DNA from: Bhargavaea beijingensis
GTDB taxonomy: Bacteria; Bacillota; Bacilli; Bacillales_A; Planococcaceae
DNA length: 64,000 bases
NCBI RefSeq assembly: GCF_900101985.1
Contig: NZ_FNAR01000012.1
Location: forward strand, 21,088 to 85,087
Direction: 5' to 3'
In this document: one piece after another, positions 50,327 to 60,004 of the stretch
How the letters are laid out: each line of letters starts with the position of its first letter
How positions within the stretch are numbered: position 1 is the stretch's first letter
Notes under the pieces: model-generated
What the model was told of the DNA's origin: nothing
Database searches by the model: none
Seen by the model: only the letters and a program-made list of their open reading frames with translations
Made by a program: the position numbers and the translations under genes

Positions 50327-52421
50327 CCGGAACGTCTACCGTCTGCAGGGGCTGTCCTGCGCGAACTGTGCCGCTAAATTCGAGAAAAACATCCGTGCCA
50401 TCGAAACGGTGGAAGACGTCCAGCTGAACTTCGGGGCGATGAAGGTCACAGTCCAAGGCGACGCCTCCATCGAGCAGCTCGAGAAAGCTGGCGCATTTGA
50501 CGGAATCAAGGTATATCCGGAACGGGAGCGGATGAAAAAGCCGGAGCCGTTCTGGAAAAAACGGGAGAACGTCGCGGCGATGATTTCCCTCGTCTTCATC
50601 ATCGCGGGGTATCTCTCCTATTTCCAAGTGGGGGAAAAGAGTCCCGTGACGATCGGGCTTTTCGGTTTGGCAATCCTCATCGGCGGGTTCGACCTGTTCA
50701 AGGTGGGGCTGCAGAATCTGACGAAGCTTGAGTTCGACATGAAGACACTGATGACGGTCGCGGTCATCGGGGCGGCCCTGATCGGCGAGTGGGCCGAGGG
50801 AGCGGTCGTCGTGTTCCTCTTTGCTGTGAGCGAAGCGCTTGAAGCGTACTCCATCGATAAGGCCCGCCAGTCGATCAAGACGCTGATGGAAATCGCGCCG
50901 AACCGGGCCACGGTCCGGCGAGGCACCGAAGTGATGGAAATCGATGTGGAAGATGTCCGCATCGGCGACATCATGCTCATCAAGCCCGGCCAGAAGCTCG
51001 CCATGGACGGGGAAGTCATCCAAGGTCAGTCTTCCGTCAACCAGGCGGCCATTACCGGAGAATCAATCCCGGTCCATAAATCTGCCGGGGACGAAGTGTT
51101 CGCCGGCACGCTGAACGAAGAAGGGGCACTGGAAGTCCGTGTCACCAAGCGGTCGGAAGACACGACGATCGCCAAGATCATCCATCTGGTGGAAGAAGCG
51201 CAGGCAGAACGCGCGCCTTCCCAGCAGTTTGTCGACAAGTTCGCCAAGTACTACACGCCCGCCATCATGGTGGTCGCTTTGCTGGTGGCGGTCGTTCCGC
51301 CGCTGCTGTTCGGCGCCTCCTGGTCCGAGTGGGTGTACAGCGGGCTCGCGGTCCTCGTCGTGGGCTGCCCTTGCGCGCTCGTCATCTCCACGCCTGTCGC
51401 CATTGTCACCGCGATCGGCAACGCGGCCCGGAAAGGCGTCCTGATCAAAGGGGGCATCCACCTGGAAGAGACAGGGAAGCTGAAAGTAGTGGCCTTCGAC
51501 AAGACCGGAACACTGACGGAAGGCAAGCCGGTGGTTACGGATGTGGTCAGTTTGTCCGACATGGACACCGGTAAGATTCTGGCCGTTTCGAGGGCAATTG
51601 AGTCCTACTCGCAGCATCCCCTTGCCTCAGCAATCGTCCGCAAGGCGGAAGAGACGGGAGCGGGATCTGTCCAAGCGGCCGATTTTCAGTCGATCACGGG
51701 CAAAGGCGCAAAAGCTTCGGTTGGAAACGACGTCTACTACATCGGAAGCCCGATCCTCTTTGATGAACTCCTATCTGTCCCTGATCGTGTATCCCGGCAG
51801 GTAAAGGATCTTCAGAAGCAGGGAAAAACCGTCATGCTGCTCGGTACCGGGCAGGAGATCAAAGGGCTGGTCGCGGTGGCGGATCAGTTGAGGAAGAGCA
51901 GTGCCTCCATCATTCAAAAGCTTCATAAGCTGGGGATCGAGAAGACCGTTATGCTGACGGGAGACAACGAGGCCACCGGCCGGGCAATCGGACGCCAGCT
52001 GGGCCTGAGTGAAACGAGGGCCGAATTGCTGCCTGAAGATAAGCTGAACTATATCAGAACACTGCGCGGACAAAGCGGAAATGTCGCCATGGTCGGTGAC
52101 GGCGTCAATGACGCCCCGGCACTGGCCGCCGCCACGGTCGGAATCGCCATGGGCGGCGCCGGAACGGATGCCGCACTTGAAACAGCCGATGTCGCCCTGA
52201 TGGCCGACGACCTTGAAAAACTGCCTTACACGATCGCCTTAAGCAGAAAAACGCTGGCCATCATCAAACAGAACATCTCATTTGCCATTCTGGTCAAAAT
52301 TGCGGCGCTGCTTCTTGTGGTGCCGGGATGGCTCACGCTCTGGCTGGCCATCTTCGCCGACATGGGCGCCACCCTGATTGTCGTCGCCAACTCGCTGAGG
52401 CTGTTGAGGACGAAGGAATAA
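50316..52421 (+). CDS. cadA: Cd2+/Zn2+-exporting P-type ATPase CadA
   Basis: A 701-residue P1B ATPase that exports Cd2+, Zn2+ or Pb2+. One N-terminal metal-binding domain ([14 protein letters not shown]), actuator motif TGES, transmembrane CPC ([11 protein letters not shown]), phosphorylation site DKTGTLT, nucleotide-binding SQHPLA and hinge GDGVNDAP are all intact. The regulator gene overlaps it. No His-rich tail is present, in line with CadA rather than zinc-specific relatives. Confidence 0.95.
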   Translation: MEDNRNVYRLQGLSCANCAAKFEKNIRAIETVEDVQLNFGAMKVTVQGDASIEQLEKAGAFDGIKVYPERERMKKPEPFWKKRENVAAMISLVFIIAGYLSYFQVGEKSPVTIGLFGLAILIGGFDLFKVGLQNLTKLEFDMKTLMTVAVIGAALIGEWAEGAVVVFLFAVSEALEAYSIDKARQSIKTLMEIAPNRATVRRGTEVMEIDVEDVRIGDIMLIKPGQKLAMDGEVIQGQSSVNQAAITGESIPVHKSAGDEVFAGTLNEEGALEVRVTKRSEDTTIAKIIHLVEEAQAERAPSQQFVDKFAKYYTPAIMVVALLVAVVPPLLFGASWSEWVYSGLAVLVVGCPCALVISTPVAIVTAIGNAARKGVLIKGGIHLEETGKLKVVAFDKTGTLTEGKPVVTDVVSLSDMDTGKILAVSRAIESYSQHPLASAIVRKAEETGAGSVQAADFQSITGKGAKASVGNDVYYIGSPILFDELLSVPDRVSRQVKDLQKQGKTVMLLGTGQEIKGLVAVADQLRKSSASIIQKLHKLGIEKTVMLTGDNEATGRAIGRQLGLSETRAELLPEDKLNYIRTLRGQSGNVAMVGDGVNDAPALAAATVGIAMGGAGTDAALETADVALMADDLEKLPYTIALSRKTLAIIKQNISFAILVKIAALLLVVPGWLTLWLAIFADMGATLIVVANSLRLLRTKE

Positions 52422-52475
52422 AAAGCAGGTCTGAAACATTCCTAACGGAGAAATTCGCCAATCACAATGGTTTTG

Positions 52476-52509
52476 GAAGTGGAATTAGTTTGCTAATTCC
52501 ACTTCTTTT
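52476..52509 (+). terminator. Terminator of cadCA
   Basis: GAAGTGGAATTAG (52476-52488) pairs with CTAATTCCACTTC (52493-52505), then TTTTG. Confidence 0.88.
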
Positions 52510-52612
52510 GTTGCTGTTGTATCAAAGCTTAAAAGGGAATGGAAAGTTTAGGGTAAATTGAATCATGTACTTAACAATCGGACAGATCAGTGAGCAATTA
52601 AGGAGAATTAGG

Positions 52613-52840
52613 TTGAATATTATTAAAATGATCCTTGCTTTAGTTGTAATGGCAATATCAGTATATAGCTTAATTACAAAAGATTTTTCATATGCACCCG
52701 TATCCTCTTTATTACTTGGAATTTTCCTTGCGATTATTGGAATAGACGAATTTAAAACGAAAGACAAAAACAGCTGGGGAACAGTTTTTATCCCAGCATC
52801 CTTGTTGGTGATCGCGATGGCTCTATTTAGTTTTAAATGA
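52613..52840 (+). CDS. Small membrane protein (DUF3953-like)
   Basis: A 75-residue, AT-rich gene with TTG start seven bases after AAGGAG. Three hydrophobic segments with the pattern ISVYSLITKDFSYAPVSSLLLG, as in the short DUF3953 membrane proteins of Bacillales. Function unknown. Its composition differs from the flanking cadA, suggesting separate acquisition. Confidence 0.55.
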   Translation: MNIIKMILALVVMAISVYSLITKDFSYAPVSSLLLGIFLAIIGIDEFKTKDKNSWGTVFIPASLLVIAMALFSFK

Positions 52841-53148
52841 ATTCAGAATATAGTATCAACTATTCGTGATATGGCTGTCATGGACATTTCCGGCTGCCAT
52901 GATGGAGGCGTGGAAGAGCCGCTTCCGGTCAGTGGTGCATCAAGCCGTATGGCGGATTGGAGCGGATTGACCGACACCTGCGGGAGATGTGTTAGCCGAA
53001 GAACTTGAGGATGCGCGCAATGGTTTGCGATCGCACAGGTGCCAGGCTACGTACTGATGCCGCCATGAAGAACGGCGTCTGTGCTCAAAAGCGTTAGCAT
53101 TGAGCAACAATTCTCTTCCAGCGACCCAAATGCAGTTTTGGTAAGCAT
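52841..53148 (+). other. Decayed intergenic region
   Basis: No intact gene. Short plus-strand frames such as IDRHLREMC and LAEELEDARNGLRSHRC look like fragments of a former coding sequence interrupted by stops and frameshifts, but no family could be named. Confidence 0.3.
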
Positions 53149-53238
53149 GGGCCAGCAACGGAAATCCTGAGGATTTTATGGAAAAGAAAAAATGCAGACA
53201 AAGGAGCAATTCACTCACTTGGTCTGCAGTCTGAGGCC
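53149..53238 (+). repeat. Interspersed terminator-carrying repeat, copy 3
   Basis: Same element as at 30514 and 38095: GGGCCAGCAACGGAAATCC, GAGGATTTTATGGAAAAG, a run of A, and the hairpin 53193-53228 which, read on the minus strand, has a T-run and terminates the following minus-strand gene. Confidence 0.7.
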
Positions 53239-53265
53239 CAGAACATTTCCGGGCCATATTTCATT

Positions 53266-53523
53266 TTAGATACCCAGCGCTTCTTCTGTGCAGGCGGAAT
53301 GCGGGGGATAGCCCAACTCCTCGGCTTCTCCCAAGGTCGAATTCTCAATGAAATTGGTCGGGTTCGATTCCTCGAAACAGGAAGGTGCAATGTACGTTTT
53401 ATGGGTGTGGTCCAGGATGACCCTTGAGTCGGAGCGGTCGTCTTTAAGTAAGGCAATTGCCGTTGCGGCAAGAATAATGAGCGTGACGAGCGCCGCGGCC
53501 AGTATTTTCTGTTTTTTTCGCAT
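53266..53523 (-). CDS. Small exported/anchored protein, unknown
   Basis: An 85-residue protein with a basic start (MRKKQK), one membrane segment (ILAAALVTLIILAATAIALL) and a 55-residue extracytoplasmic part containing two cysteines (PSCFEESN and HSACTEEAL) that could form a disulfide. Start 53523 has GGAGG nine bases upstream. No family recognised. Followed by repeat copy 3 as terminator. Confidence 0.55.
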   Translation of the reverse strand: MRKKQKILAAALVTLIILAATAIALLKDDRSDSRVILDHTHKTYIAPSCFEESNPTNFIENSTLGEAEELGYPPHSACTEEALGI

Positions 53524-53624
53524 ATCCCTTTGCCTCCGATCGATGGTGATTTGTAAGACACAGCATACCATTCCAATCTTCATGAAAGGCTTCTGCTTGC
53601 ATGATGTTTGAAAACTGTCGAAAA

Positions 53625-53660
53625 CAGCCGCGGACCCTTAAGTTTCGGGTTCCACGGCTG
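53625..53660 (-). terminator. Terminator of the SMR pair
   Basis: CAGCCGCGGACCC (53625-53637) pairs with GGGTTCCACGGCTG (53647-53660, one bulge); minus strand continues TTTTCG. The stop codon of the second SMR gene lies in the loop. Confidence 0.75.
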
Positions 53661-53985
53661 CTTTCTTTCCGTTTGAGTTCAACAGGATAACGCCGCCGAT
53701 GATCAGAAGCAGCCCGGCGGTTTTAAGCGGGCCGAACAATTCGTCCCAGAAAAGCGCCCCAAGCAGAGCGGTTAGGGCGGTCCCGATGCCGGACCAGATG
53801 GCATAGGCGAGGCTGAGCGGCACGGTCTTCAGGCAGAGAGACAGGCAGTAGAACGACAGTCCGTAGCCGGCTGCAACGCCGAGGGAAGGGAGGAGGACGG
53901 TGAACCCCTCCGACAGTTTCAGCATCGCGGTGCCGAACACTTCGGTGATGATGGAAATGGCGAGGTACAGATAGCCTTTCATCAT
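53638..53985 (-). CDS. Small multidrug resistance protein, second subunit (EbrB/SugE-like)
   Basis: A 115-residue four-helix SMR transporter. The conserved membrane Glu is in ISIITEVFGTAMLK (helix 1) and LAYAIWSGIGTALTALLG is the helix 3 signature. The ATG overlaps the stop of the first SMR gene (ATGA). Paired SMR proteins such as EbrAB work as heterodimers exporting cationic compounds or guanidinium by proton exchange. Confidence 0.88.
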   Translation of the reverse strand: MMKGYLYLAISIITEVFGTAMLKLSEGFTVLLPSLGVAAGYGLSFYCLSLCLKTVPLSLAYAIWSGIGTALTALLGALFWDELFGPLKTAGLLLIIGGVILLNSNGKKAAVEPET

Positions 53986-54305
53986 TGGCCACCTCCCGCA
54001 TTCAGCAGGATGACACCCGCGATAATCATGGCAAGCCCGGCAAGCTTGCGGCCGTCGAACCCTTCCTTATAGACGATGACGCCGACCATCGCGGTGAGGG
54101 CGGTCCCGAGCCCCGACCAGACCGCATAGGTCAGCCCGAGCGGCAGTGTCAGTAAGGTAAGCGACAGGGTATAGAAGGCGAGACCATAGCCGGCGACGAC
54201 ACCGAGCGTCGGCAGGGGCTTTCTGAACCCGTCGGTCGCCTTGAGGAGCGAACTGCCGATTACCTCGCTGATGATCGCGGCAACTAACAGTGCGTATGCA
54301 TTCAT
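53982..54305 (-). CDS. Small multidrug resistance protein, first subunit (EbrA-like)
   Basis: A 107-residue four-helix SMR transporter with the membrane Glu in LVAAIISEVIGSSLLK and helix 3 signature LTYAVWSGLGTALTAMVG. Start 54305 (MNAYALL) has GCGAGG upstream; the frame extends another 25 codons without a ribosome site. Overlaps its partner gene by four bases, so the two are translated together. Confidence 0.88.
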   Translation of the reverse strand: MNAYALLVAAIISEVIGSSLLKATDGFRKPLPTLGVVAGYGLAFYTLSLTLLTLPLGLTYAVWSGLGTALTAMVGVIVYKEGFDGRKLAGLAMIIAGVILLNAGGGQ

Positions 54306-54429
54306 AACGTTTCCTCGCTTAGTTTTGATGGATGTGAATCTAGCATCTCCTATCTGAAGGTTTTTTGGCAATCGAAACACATCCGTTTTTTGGATTGCTA
54401 TGATAGGGAATAAATGGGAGGGCGGGCGG

Positions 54430-54615
54430 ATGGATGTGAAATCCCGAGTCAGACACTTACTCCTGATTGTCCTGGTGATGGCTGCAACGTTACTGGCAGT
54501 CGGCTGGATGATGGAGGATCCTGACTATTCAACGGCCATTTTCGCGGGTGCAATCGGATTGGTGATTGGAGAGATCATTCATTACATGAGGAAAAAAGAT
54601 AGACCAAAGCCTTAA
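54430..54615 (+). CDS. Small membrane protein, unknown
   Basis: A 61-residue protein with two hydrophobic segments (LLLIVLVMAATLLAVGWMM and AIFAGAIGLVIGEIIHYM) and basic ends. GGAGGG precedes the ATG. No family recognised. Confidence 0.5.
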   Translation: MDVKSRVRHLLLIVLVMAATLLAVGWMMEDPDYSTAIFAGAIGLVIGEIIHYMRKKDRPKP

Positions 54616-54840
54616 AGGCAAAGAGTTTGTGCTGCATTTTTGGCTTTGCCAAACGTGATGGCTTGGGGACCGGGAAGAAAAAAGAGCGCTTCTGAAGAGC
54701 ACTATACTGATGGAGTTGGAGGAGCCGGTGGCTTCTCTTTTTTGATTGTCCCCATTTCTCAAAATCGTAGAACAAAGTGCATCATTTCTTCACATTCATC
54801 CGGTACGATCATGACAGGGAATGGGGAAGGAGGCACGTGC

Positions 54841-55575
54841 GTGTACGGGTTCTTTTCACAAATCAGTGCTTGGCTCAGCGAGCCATTCAATGCCCTGTCC
54901 TATACCTATTCGAGCCAGCCGCTCTTATTTGCACTATTGCTGGGAATCATCGGAGCCGTTGCCCCGTGCCAGCTCACGGGCAACATCAGTGCCATCACGT
55001 TCTATGGCAGCCGGACGCTTCAAAGCCGGACAGACTGGATGGATGTGGGCGCCTTTATTTTGGGTAAGGTTGCCGCATTCACCTTGCTGGGGGTATTTGC
55101 CTGGGGGTTCGGAAAGGCGTTCCAGGATCAGATCATCGATTATTTCCCTGCCATCCGAAAGGCGATCGGGCCTATTATCGTGGCGGGGGGACTGGTCATG
55201 CTGGGAGTCTTCAAAATGAAGTGGCTGAACCGTCTGACTGCCAAGATTCCACAACCGCTGAGAAAGGGCAGGACAGGGTCATTCCTGATGGGCGTGATGT
55301 TTTCCATTGCGTTTTGCCCGACGATGTTTGTGCTGTTTTTCCTGTCGCTTATCCCGACGGTCATCAGCACTTCCTACGGCCTGATTTTGCCGGCGGTGTT
55401 CGGGGTGGCCACCTCGCTTCCGATTTTGATTGTTTTGGGAGTCATGGAGTATTTGCACGTTGACCGGCGCTCGATGAAGACAGGCAGGAAAATCGGCTCC
55501 ATCGTCCAGAAAGCCGCAGGTGCCCTCTTGGTCGTGTTTGGTGTGTTGGACACTGTGACTTACTGGACGATCTGA
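54841..55575 (+). CDS. CcdA/SafE-like membrane protein of the copper cluster
   Basis: A 244-residue membrane protein with about six helices related to the CcdA/DsbD and sulfite-exporter (TauE/SafE-like) families. Cysteines occur at equivalent places in the two halves, GAVAPCQLTGNIS and SIAFCPTMFVLF. GTG start seven bases after AGGAGG; the frame is open further upstream but without a start site. It lies 35 bases ahead of the multicopper oxidase gene and is likely cotranscribed, suggesting a role in copper or thiol transfer across the membrane. Confidence 0.72.
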   Translation: MYGFFSQISAWLSEPFNALSYTYSSQPLLFALLLGIIGAVAPCQLTGNISAITFYGSRTLQSRTDWMDVGAFILGKVAAFTLLGVFAWGFGKAFQDQIIDYFPAIRKAIGPIIVAGGLVMLGVFKMKWLNRLTAKIPQPLRKGRTGSFLMGVMFSIAFCPTMFVLFFLSLIPTVISTSYGLILPAVFGVATSLPILIVLGVMEYLHVDRRSMKTGRKIGSIVQKAAGALLVVFGVLDTVTYWTI

Positions 55576-55610
55576 TCATAAGGATCTGAGAGGGATAAGG
55601 AGAGAGAAAA

Positions 55611-57149
55611 ATGAAAAAAGCCTATTTGCTTAGTGCAGGATTGCTCCTCGCATTGGCAGGGTGTTCCAACCCGTTTGCCGATCAACAGGACGCTCCATCC
55701 ACAGACAACGGACACATGCAGCAAGACGAGCATCAGGGGATGGACCACGGACAGATGGACGATGGTGAAATGGAAGGCATGGATGGTATGAACGGCATGG
55801 AAGGGCATATGGACCATGACAACGTCACGCCGCTTCAGGCTTCGGAGGGCATCCAGGAACTGGCCATCCCGCCGCTCCTGAAAAGGGAGGAGAATGCAGA
55901 GTTCGACTATGAAGTGATCGCACAAGAAGGGACCACTCCGTTTTTTGAAGGCGTATCCACGCAGACCTTCGGGTATAACGGGGATCTGCTCGGACCGACG
56001 CTCAGGCTGAAAGAAGGGGAGACTGTCCGTGTCAAAGTACGGAATGAGCTGAACGAACCGACGACCTTCCATTGGCATGGACTTGAAGTCCCCGGTCCTG
56101 CAGACGGAGGGCCAAGTGACGAGATCCAGCCGGGTGAAAGCAAAGTCGTCACCCTCAAGGCGGACCAGCCGGCCGCCACGCTTTGGTATCATCCTCATCC
56201 GCATGAACTGACCGCCAAACAGGTGTTCAAAGGGCTTGCCGGTATGCTCTATGTGGAGGAAGCAGATGCATCCGAACTTCCTGATGAGTATGGAGTGGAT
56301 GACATCCCGCTGATTTTCCAAGACCGGCTGTTTAATGACAAGCGGCAGCTCGACTATGAGGAACTGATGAACAATGACGGGACAGTCGGAGATGTCTCGC
56401 TCGTGAACGGTACACTCAATCCGAAACTGACGGTCGAAAAGCCGCAGATGCGTTTCCGGGTCCTGAATGGGGCGAATGCCCGGAATTATACGCTCCGCCT
56501 CAGCAATGGTGCCAAGTTCAAGCAGATTGCCTCGGACGGCGGGATGTTGGATGAACCCGTCGAGATGGAAGAAATCACGCTTTCCGCTTCGGAGCGCGCG
56601 GAAATCCTCGTCGATTTTTCAGGAATGGATGGCGATGAACCGGTCTCGATCGTCGACGGCGATGGAACGGTCCTGCTGCCGTTTGACCTGGCATTTGATC
56701 CTGAGTCCGCAGAAGCCGAACCGTCATCATGGGAGTCAGGGGAGCCGTTCGTGACGGAAGAAGAAAAAGCGATGCCGGTTTCCAAGAAGATCGAGTTGTT
56801 CGGAATGATGGAGATGGTCACGATCAATGGCAAAAAGTTCGACCCGGACCGGATTGATCTGAGGCAGGAGAAAGGCGTCCCGGAAGTATGGGAAGTCTAT
56901 AACAAGCCGGATATGATGGGCGGGATGATCCATCCATTCCACATTCACGGCACACAGTTCAAAATCATTTCCCGCGACGGGAAAGAGCCTGCACCGAACG
57001 AACGCGGCTTAAAAGACAGCGTCTTGGTCGAGCCGGGGGAGCGGGTCAAACTGCTCGTGACCTTCCCGGAAGAAGGAGTCTATATGTATCACTGCCACAT
57101 TCTTGAACACGAAGACAACGGAATGATGGGACAGGTGGAAGTATACTGA
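55611..57149 (+). CDS. Multicopper oxidase lipoprotein (CueO/laccase-like)
   Basis: A 512-residue exported oxidase. Signal peptide with lipobox LALAGC, then a Met/His/Asp-rich segment (residues 35-75, many M, H, D) that may bind copper. Cupredoxin copper ligands are all present: FHWHGLEV, YHPHPHE, HPFHIHG and YHCHILEHED. It would oxidise Cu(I) to less toxic Cu(II) or oxidise phenolic substrates on the cell surface. Follows the CcdA-like gene by 35 bases. Confidence 0.93.
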   Translation: MKKAYLLSAGLLLALAGCSNPFADQQDAPSTDNGHMQQDEHQGMDHGQMDDGEMEGMDGMNGMEGHMDHDNVTPLQASEGIQELAIPPLLKREENAEFDYEVIAQEGTTPFFEGVSTQTFGYNGDLLGPTLRLKEGETVRVKVRNELNEPTTFHWHGLEVPGPADGGPSDEIQPGESKVVTLKADQPAATLWYHPHPHELTAKQVFKGLAGMLYVEEADASELPDEYGVDDIPLIFQDRLFNDKRQLDYEELMNNDGTVGDVSLVNGTLNPKLTVEKPQMRFRVLNGANARNYTLRLSNGAKFKQIASDGGMLDEPVEMEEITLSASERAEILVDFSGMDGDEPVSIVDGDGTVLLPFDLAFDPESAEAEPSSWESGEPFVTEEEKAMPVSKKIELFGMMEMVTINGKKFDPDRIDLRQEKGVPEVWEVYNKPDMMGGMIHPFHIHGTQFKIISRDGKEPAPNERGLKDSVLVEPGERVKLLVTFPEEGVYMYHCHILEHEDNGMMGQVEVY

Positions 57150-57160
57150 GTGCACATACA

Positions 57161-57205
57161 AACAAGCAGTGGCGCGGGTGAAACCTGCGCCACTGCTTGT
57201 TTTTT
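57161..57205. terminator. Terminator of the AACAAGCAG family (copy 3)
   Basis: AACAAGCAGTGGCGC (57161-57175) pairs perfectly with GCGCCACTGCTTGTT (57187-57201), then TTTT. Serves both convergent genes. Confidence 0.9.
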
Positions 57206-57222
57206 GGTTGCACACTCTCCGC

Positions 57223-57750
57223 TCAAGCCGGCATCGGCGTCGGGGTTGGCTCTGCGAATCCTTCGTTGTATGTCTCGTCAATATGGTTGCGGATCTCTTT
57301 CAGGGACTTGCCGTCTTGTGCCATGTTGATGGATTCCACGGCAATTTCCAGGCAGACGGGACAACGGGTACCGTGATCGTCCCAGACGATGGCGCCGTCT
57401 TCCCGAACTTCGGATACAAAGCAGTTGAGGTTGCTGTTGTGGCCTGCACTTTCCCCGCATCCGCAGTAGCACGGGATCCATTCAAGAATATCGGAGGCGG
57501 AACCGGCAGCCTGATAAATCATCCGCATGTCCTCCGGTTTGTCATCAAGGAAACTCGGCAGCATTGCGGCAGAAGCCGTGGTTTCCTGAAGGTCGCCGTT
57601 CGGCAGGCGTGTCTGGTTCCCGGTTTCCGCCGTCTCCGGGGACATCTCTTCGTGGCTGCCGGATTCCTGCGATGCTGTCCCGGTTTCGTTGCTGCAGGCA
57701 GCCAGGAAAAGGGAAAGCGCGGCTGCACCGTATATGAATGATTGTTTGAT
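57223..57750 (-). CDS. PCYCGC-motif lipoprotein with a non-standard start
   Basis: A protein with the PCYCGC motif (WIPCYCGCGESAGH) and a second Cys pair (TRCPVCLEI), a family of exported Bacillales proteins likely to bind metal. The frame includes a full lipoprotein signal (KQSFIYGAAALSLFLAAC), but no ATG, GTG or TTG precedes it: the first sense codons after the upstream TGA are ATC-CAG-ATC-AAA. AAGGAG lies nine bases before the second ATC, here taken as the start. An internal ATG at 57645 would lose the signal. A frame error or ATC initiation is implied. Confidence 0.65.
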   Translation of the reverse strand: MKQSFIYGAAALSLFLAACSNETGTASQESGSHEEMSPETAETGNQTRLPNGDLQETTASAAMLPSFLDDKPEDMRMIYQAAGSASDILEWIPCYCGCGESAGHNSNLNCFVSEVREDGAIVWDDHGTRCPVCLEIAVESINMAQDGKSLKEIRNHIDETYNEGFAEPTPTPMPA

Positions 57751-57824
57751 CTGGATTCACTCCTTGAACGGATCTTCATCGTGGAGCTGCGTCAACCGGA
57801 CGCTGTCCCCGAAGGTTGCCGCTG

Positions 57825-58442
57825 TTACTTCACGGACAATTCTTCCTCTGTGACCCATTTATGATTTTTTACTTTTTTGTCGCTGTTTTCCGGCACAAAG
57901 TCGACCATGTAGACGGTGGTCTGTTCTGCAGAGTCGATGGTCGCAATTGCTCCGTCCATGCCGGGCATGTGGTCAGCGTCCAATGTGACTTCTGTTCCCG
58001 GTTCAAGAGGAGCTTCACCGGGATCCTCCAATTCTTCATGGACGACCCACTTATGATCTTTTACCGGCTCGCCGCCGTCAGCAGGCGTGTAACTCACCGA
58101 GTAGGCGGTGGTGGTATACGCTCCGCTGACTATCGCCTCGACTTCGTCCATTCCCGGCATATGGTCGGCGTTCATCATAACCTCACTGCCGACGGGGAAT
58201 GTCGGATCATCCGCTTCCATCAGATTGTCCGGAACTTCTCCTGAACTGCTGTGCATGGCATGGGAATCCTGGTTTCCGTCCTGGCTGTGCTCTTCTCCGC
58301 CGGACTCATGCTCAGTGGACTGTTCGGTCTGCTCTTTATCCGGTGTCTCGTCTTCCGCAGTGTCTGTCCCTGACTGGCAGCCTGCAAGGAAGAGGGCAAG
58401 TGCACCTGCCGCTACGGCTGGTTTCCATTTCCAAAAGGTCAT
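57825..58442 (-). CDS. ydhK: YdhK-family lipoprotein (two DUF1541 domains)
   Basis: A 205-residue lipoprotein: signal with lipobox LFLAGC, a Glu/Asp/His-rich linker (residues 25-75), then two homologous 55-residue repeats, each with a copy of DHMPGMD and DHKWV (KDHKWVVHEEL and KNHKWVTEEEL). YdhK proteins are found with copper-responsive genes and the HMxGM pattern suggests copper binding. Start 58442 has AAAGGAGG upstream. Divergent from the two-component system. Confidence 0.88.
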   Translation of the reverse strand: MTFWKWKPAVAAGALALFLAGCQSGTDTAEDETPDKEQTEQSTEHESGGEEHSQDGNQDSHAMHSSSGEVPDNLMEADDPTFPVGSEVMMNADHMPGMDEVEAIVSGAYTTTAYSVSYTPADGGEPVKDHKWVVHEELEDPGEAPLEPGTEVTLDADHMPGMDGAIATIDSAEQTTVYMVDFVPENSDKKVKNHKWVTEEELSVK

Positions 58443-58597
58443 GTTTTCGGCCTCCTTTTTGATCACCTCCCTACGATACCCGCTTTTCGTGCAGGTTCTG
58501 TGCAGACCCGGTGAAAGCTTGTTGAGAGATTTCTGCACAGAAAGTCCATACACCTGAGATAGAATAGAATGGAAAACGGCTGAAGGGAGGACATGTC

Positions 58598-60004
58598 ATG
58601 TTCAGCAAGCTGTCGATCCGGTTGGGCCTGCTCTTATTCGCCATCCTGATGATGATGGAGCTTTTACTGTATGTCGGCCTGTATGTGTCTCTTGTGGATG
58701 AGCGGGTCGATGAAGTGTCGGGGCAATTGCTGGCAAGAGGGAACACCCACCGGGATGTGCTGGAAGACACTTATGATGAGTCCACTTTGAGCCACGTCAC
58801 GGTCATGGAGTCGGCATCAGACTTTATCGTGGTCATCACTGATGCGGAAGGAGAAATCATCCGGCAGTCCGGACCGGTCGATTCCGCTTTGACAGCGACG
58901 ATCCGCGAGGCCGACCGCGAGTCTGCTCCGCACGCCGGCCGGGTGATCGAGTCAGGCTGGAGGAAAAACAAATACATTGCCACCGACAGCCCGATCACGA
59001 TCGAGGGAAGACATTACGGACATGTCTATATGTTTGCCCCCACTTCGATCATCCGGGAGATGCTGGGGGAACTTGGCGGGCGTTTCCTCTCGGTCGGGAT
59101 TTTATCGCTGCTGCTCACCCTTCTGGTCATCCCGTTCCTGACACGCTTCATCACAAGGCCGCTTCTCCGGATGAAGCGTGTGACGGAACAGCTCGCAAGG
59201 GGGGGGCATCCTGCCGGGCTGGATACCGGACGGCAGGATGAACTGGGCGATCTGGCGAGATCCATCGGGAAGCTTTCCAAAGACTTGGACCGCATGAAAA
59301 ACGAACGGAATGCCTTTCTGGCCAGTGTGGCACACGAGCTCCGTACACCGATGACCTATATCCAAGGATACGCGGACCTTGCCATGAAGCCGGGAATCAG
59401 CGGCGAAGCACGGGAGAAATACAGTGCGATCATCCGGGAAGAAGCGCACCATCTCAGCAAACTGGTTGGCCAACTGTTCGAACTGGCCCGTCTGGACCAA
59501 AACGACTTCGCGGTGAGACTGTCCCCTGTGAAGTTATCCGCGCTTGCGGATTCCGTGCTTTCACTGGTGAGGCCCGCATTCGAAGAAAAAGGGGTGCAGC
59601 TGTTGTGCAACATTCCTGAACGGTTAGTTGTAAGGCTGGACGCTACCCGTTTTCAGCAAGTGCTCTTGAACCTTCTGGATAACGCGCTGAAACATACTCC
59701 TGCCGGAAAGCAGGTCCATCTGCAGGCGACCGTTCTGAAAGATTCGGTTAAGGTGGAAGTGGCAGATGAAGGGGAGGGAATTCCTGAAGATGAACTATCG
59801 ACGGTGTTCGACCGATTTTACCGGGTGGATAAGTCCAGATCGAGAAAAAGTGGCGGAACCGGGCTGGGCCTTGCGATCGTCAAGGAGATCATCGAGGCGC
59901 ACGGCGGTCAAATCGAGGCACGTCGCCGGCCGGCCGGCGGGACCGTCATGACCATATTGCTTGATAAGGGGGGAGACGATGGCACGCATTCTTCTGGTGG
60001 ATGA
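58598..60004 (+). CDS. Sensor histidine kinase of the copper cluster
   Basis: A 468-residue kinase: two membrane helices (about residues 8-32 and 168-188) enclosing an extracytoplasmic sensor of about 130 residues, HAMP, phospho-acceptor VAHELRTPMT, N-box NLLDNALKHT, G1 DEGEGIP and G2 GGTGLGLAIV. No Cys/His/Met-rich metal site is obvious in the sensor. It overlaps the response-regulator gene by 26 bases; the kinase gene comes first, the reverse of the common order. Confidence 0.9.
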   Translation: MFSKLSIRLGLLLFAILMMMELLLYVGLYVSLVDERVDEVSGQLLARGNTHRDVLEDTYDESTLSHVTVMESASDFIVVITDAEGEIIRQSGPVDSALTATIREADRESAPHAGRVIESGWRKNKYIATDSPITIEGRHYGHVYMFAPTSIIREMLGELGGRFLSVGILSLLLTLLVIPFLTRFITRPLLRMKRVTEQLARGGHPAGLDTGRQDELGDLARSIGKLSKDLDRMKNERNAFLASVAHELRTPMTYIQGYADLAMKPGISGEAREKYSAIIREEAHHLSKLVGQLFELARLDQNDFAVRLSPVKLSALADSVLSLVRPAFEEKGVQLLCNIPERLVVRLDATRFQQVLLNLLDNALKHTPAGKQVHLQATVLKDSVKVEVADEGEGIPEDELSTVFDRFYRVDKSRSRKSGGTGLGLAIVKEIIEAHGGQIEARRRPAGGTVMTILLDKGGDDGTHSSGG

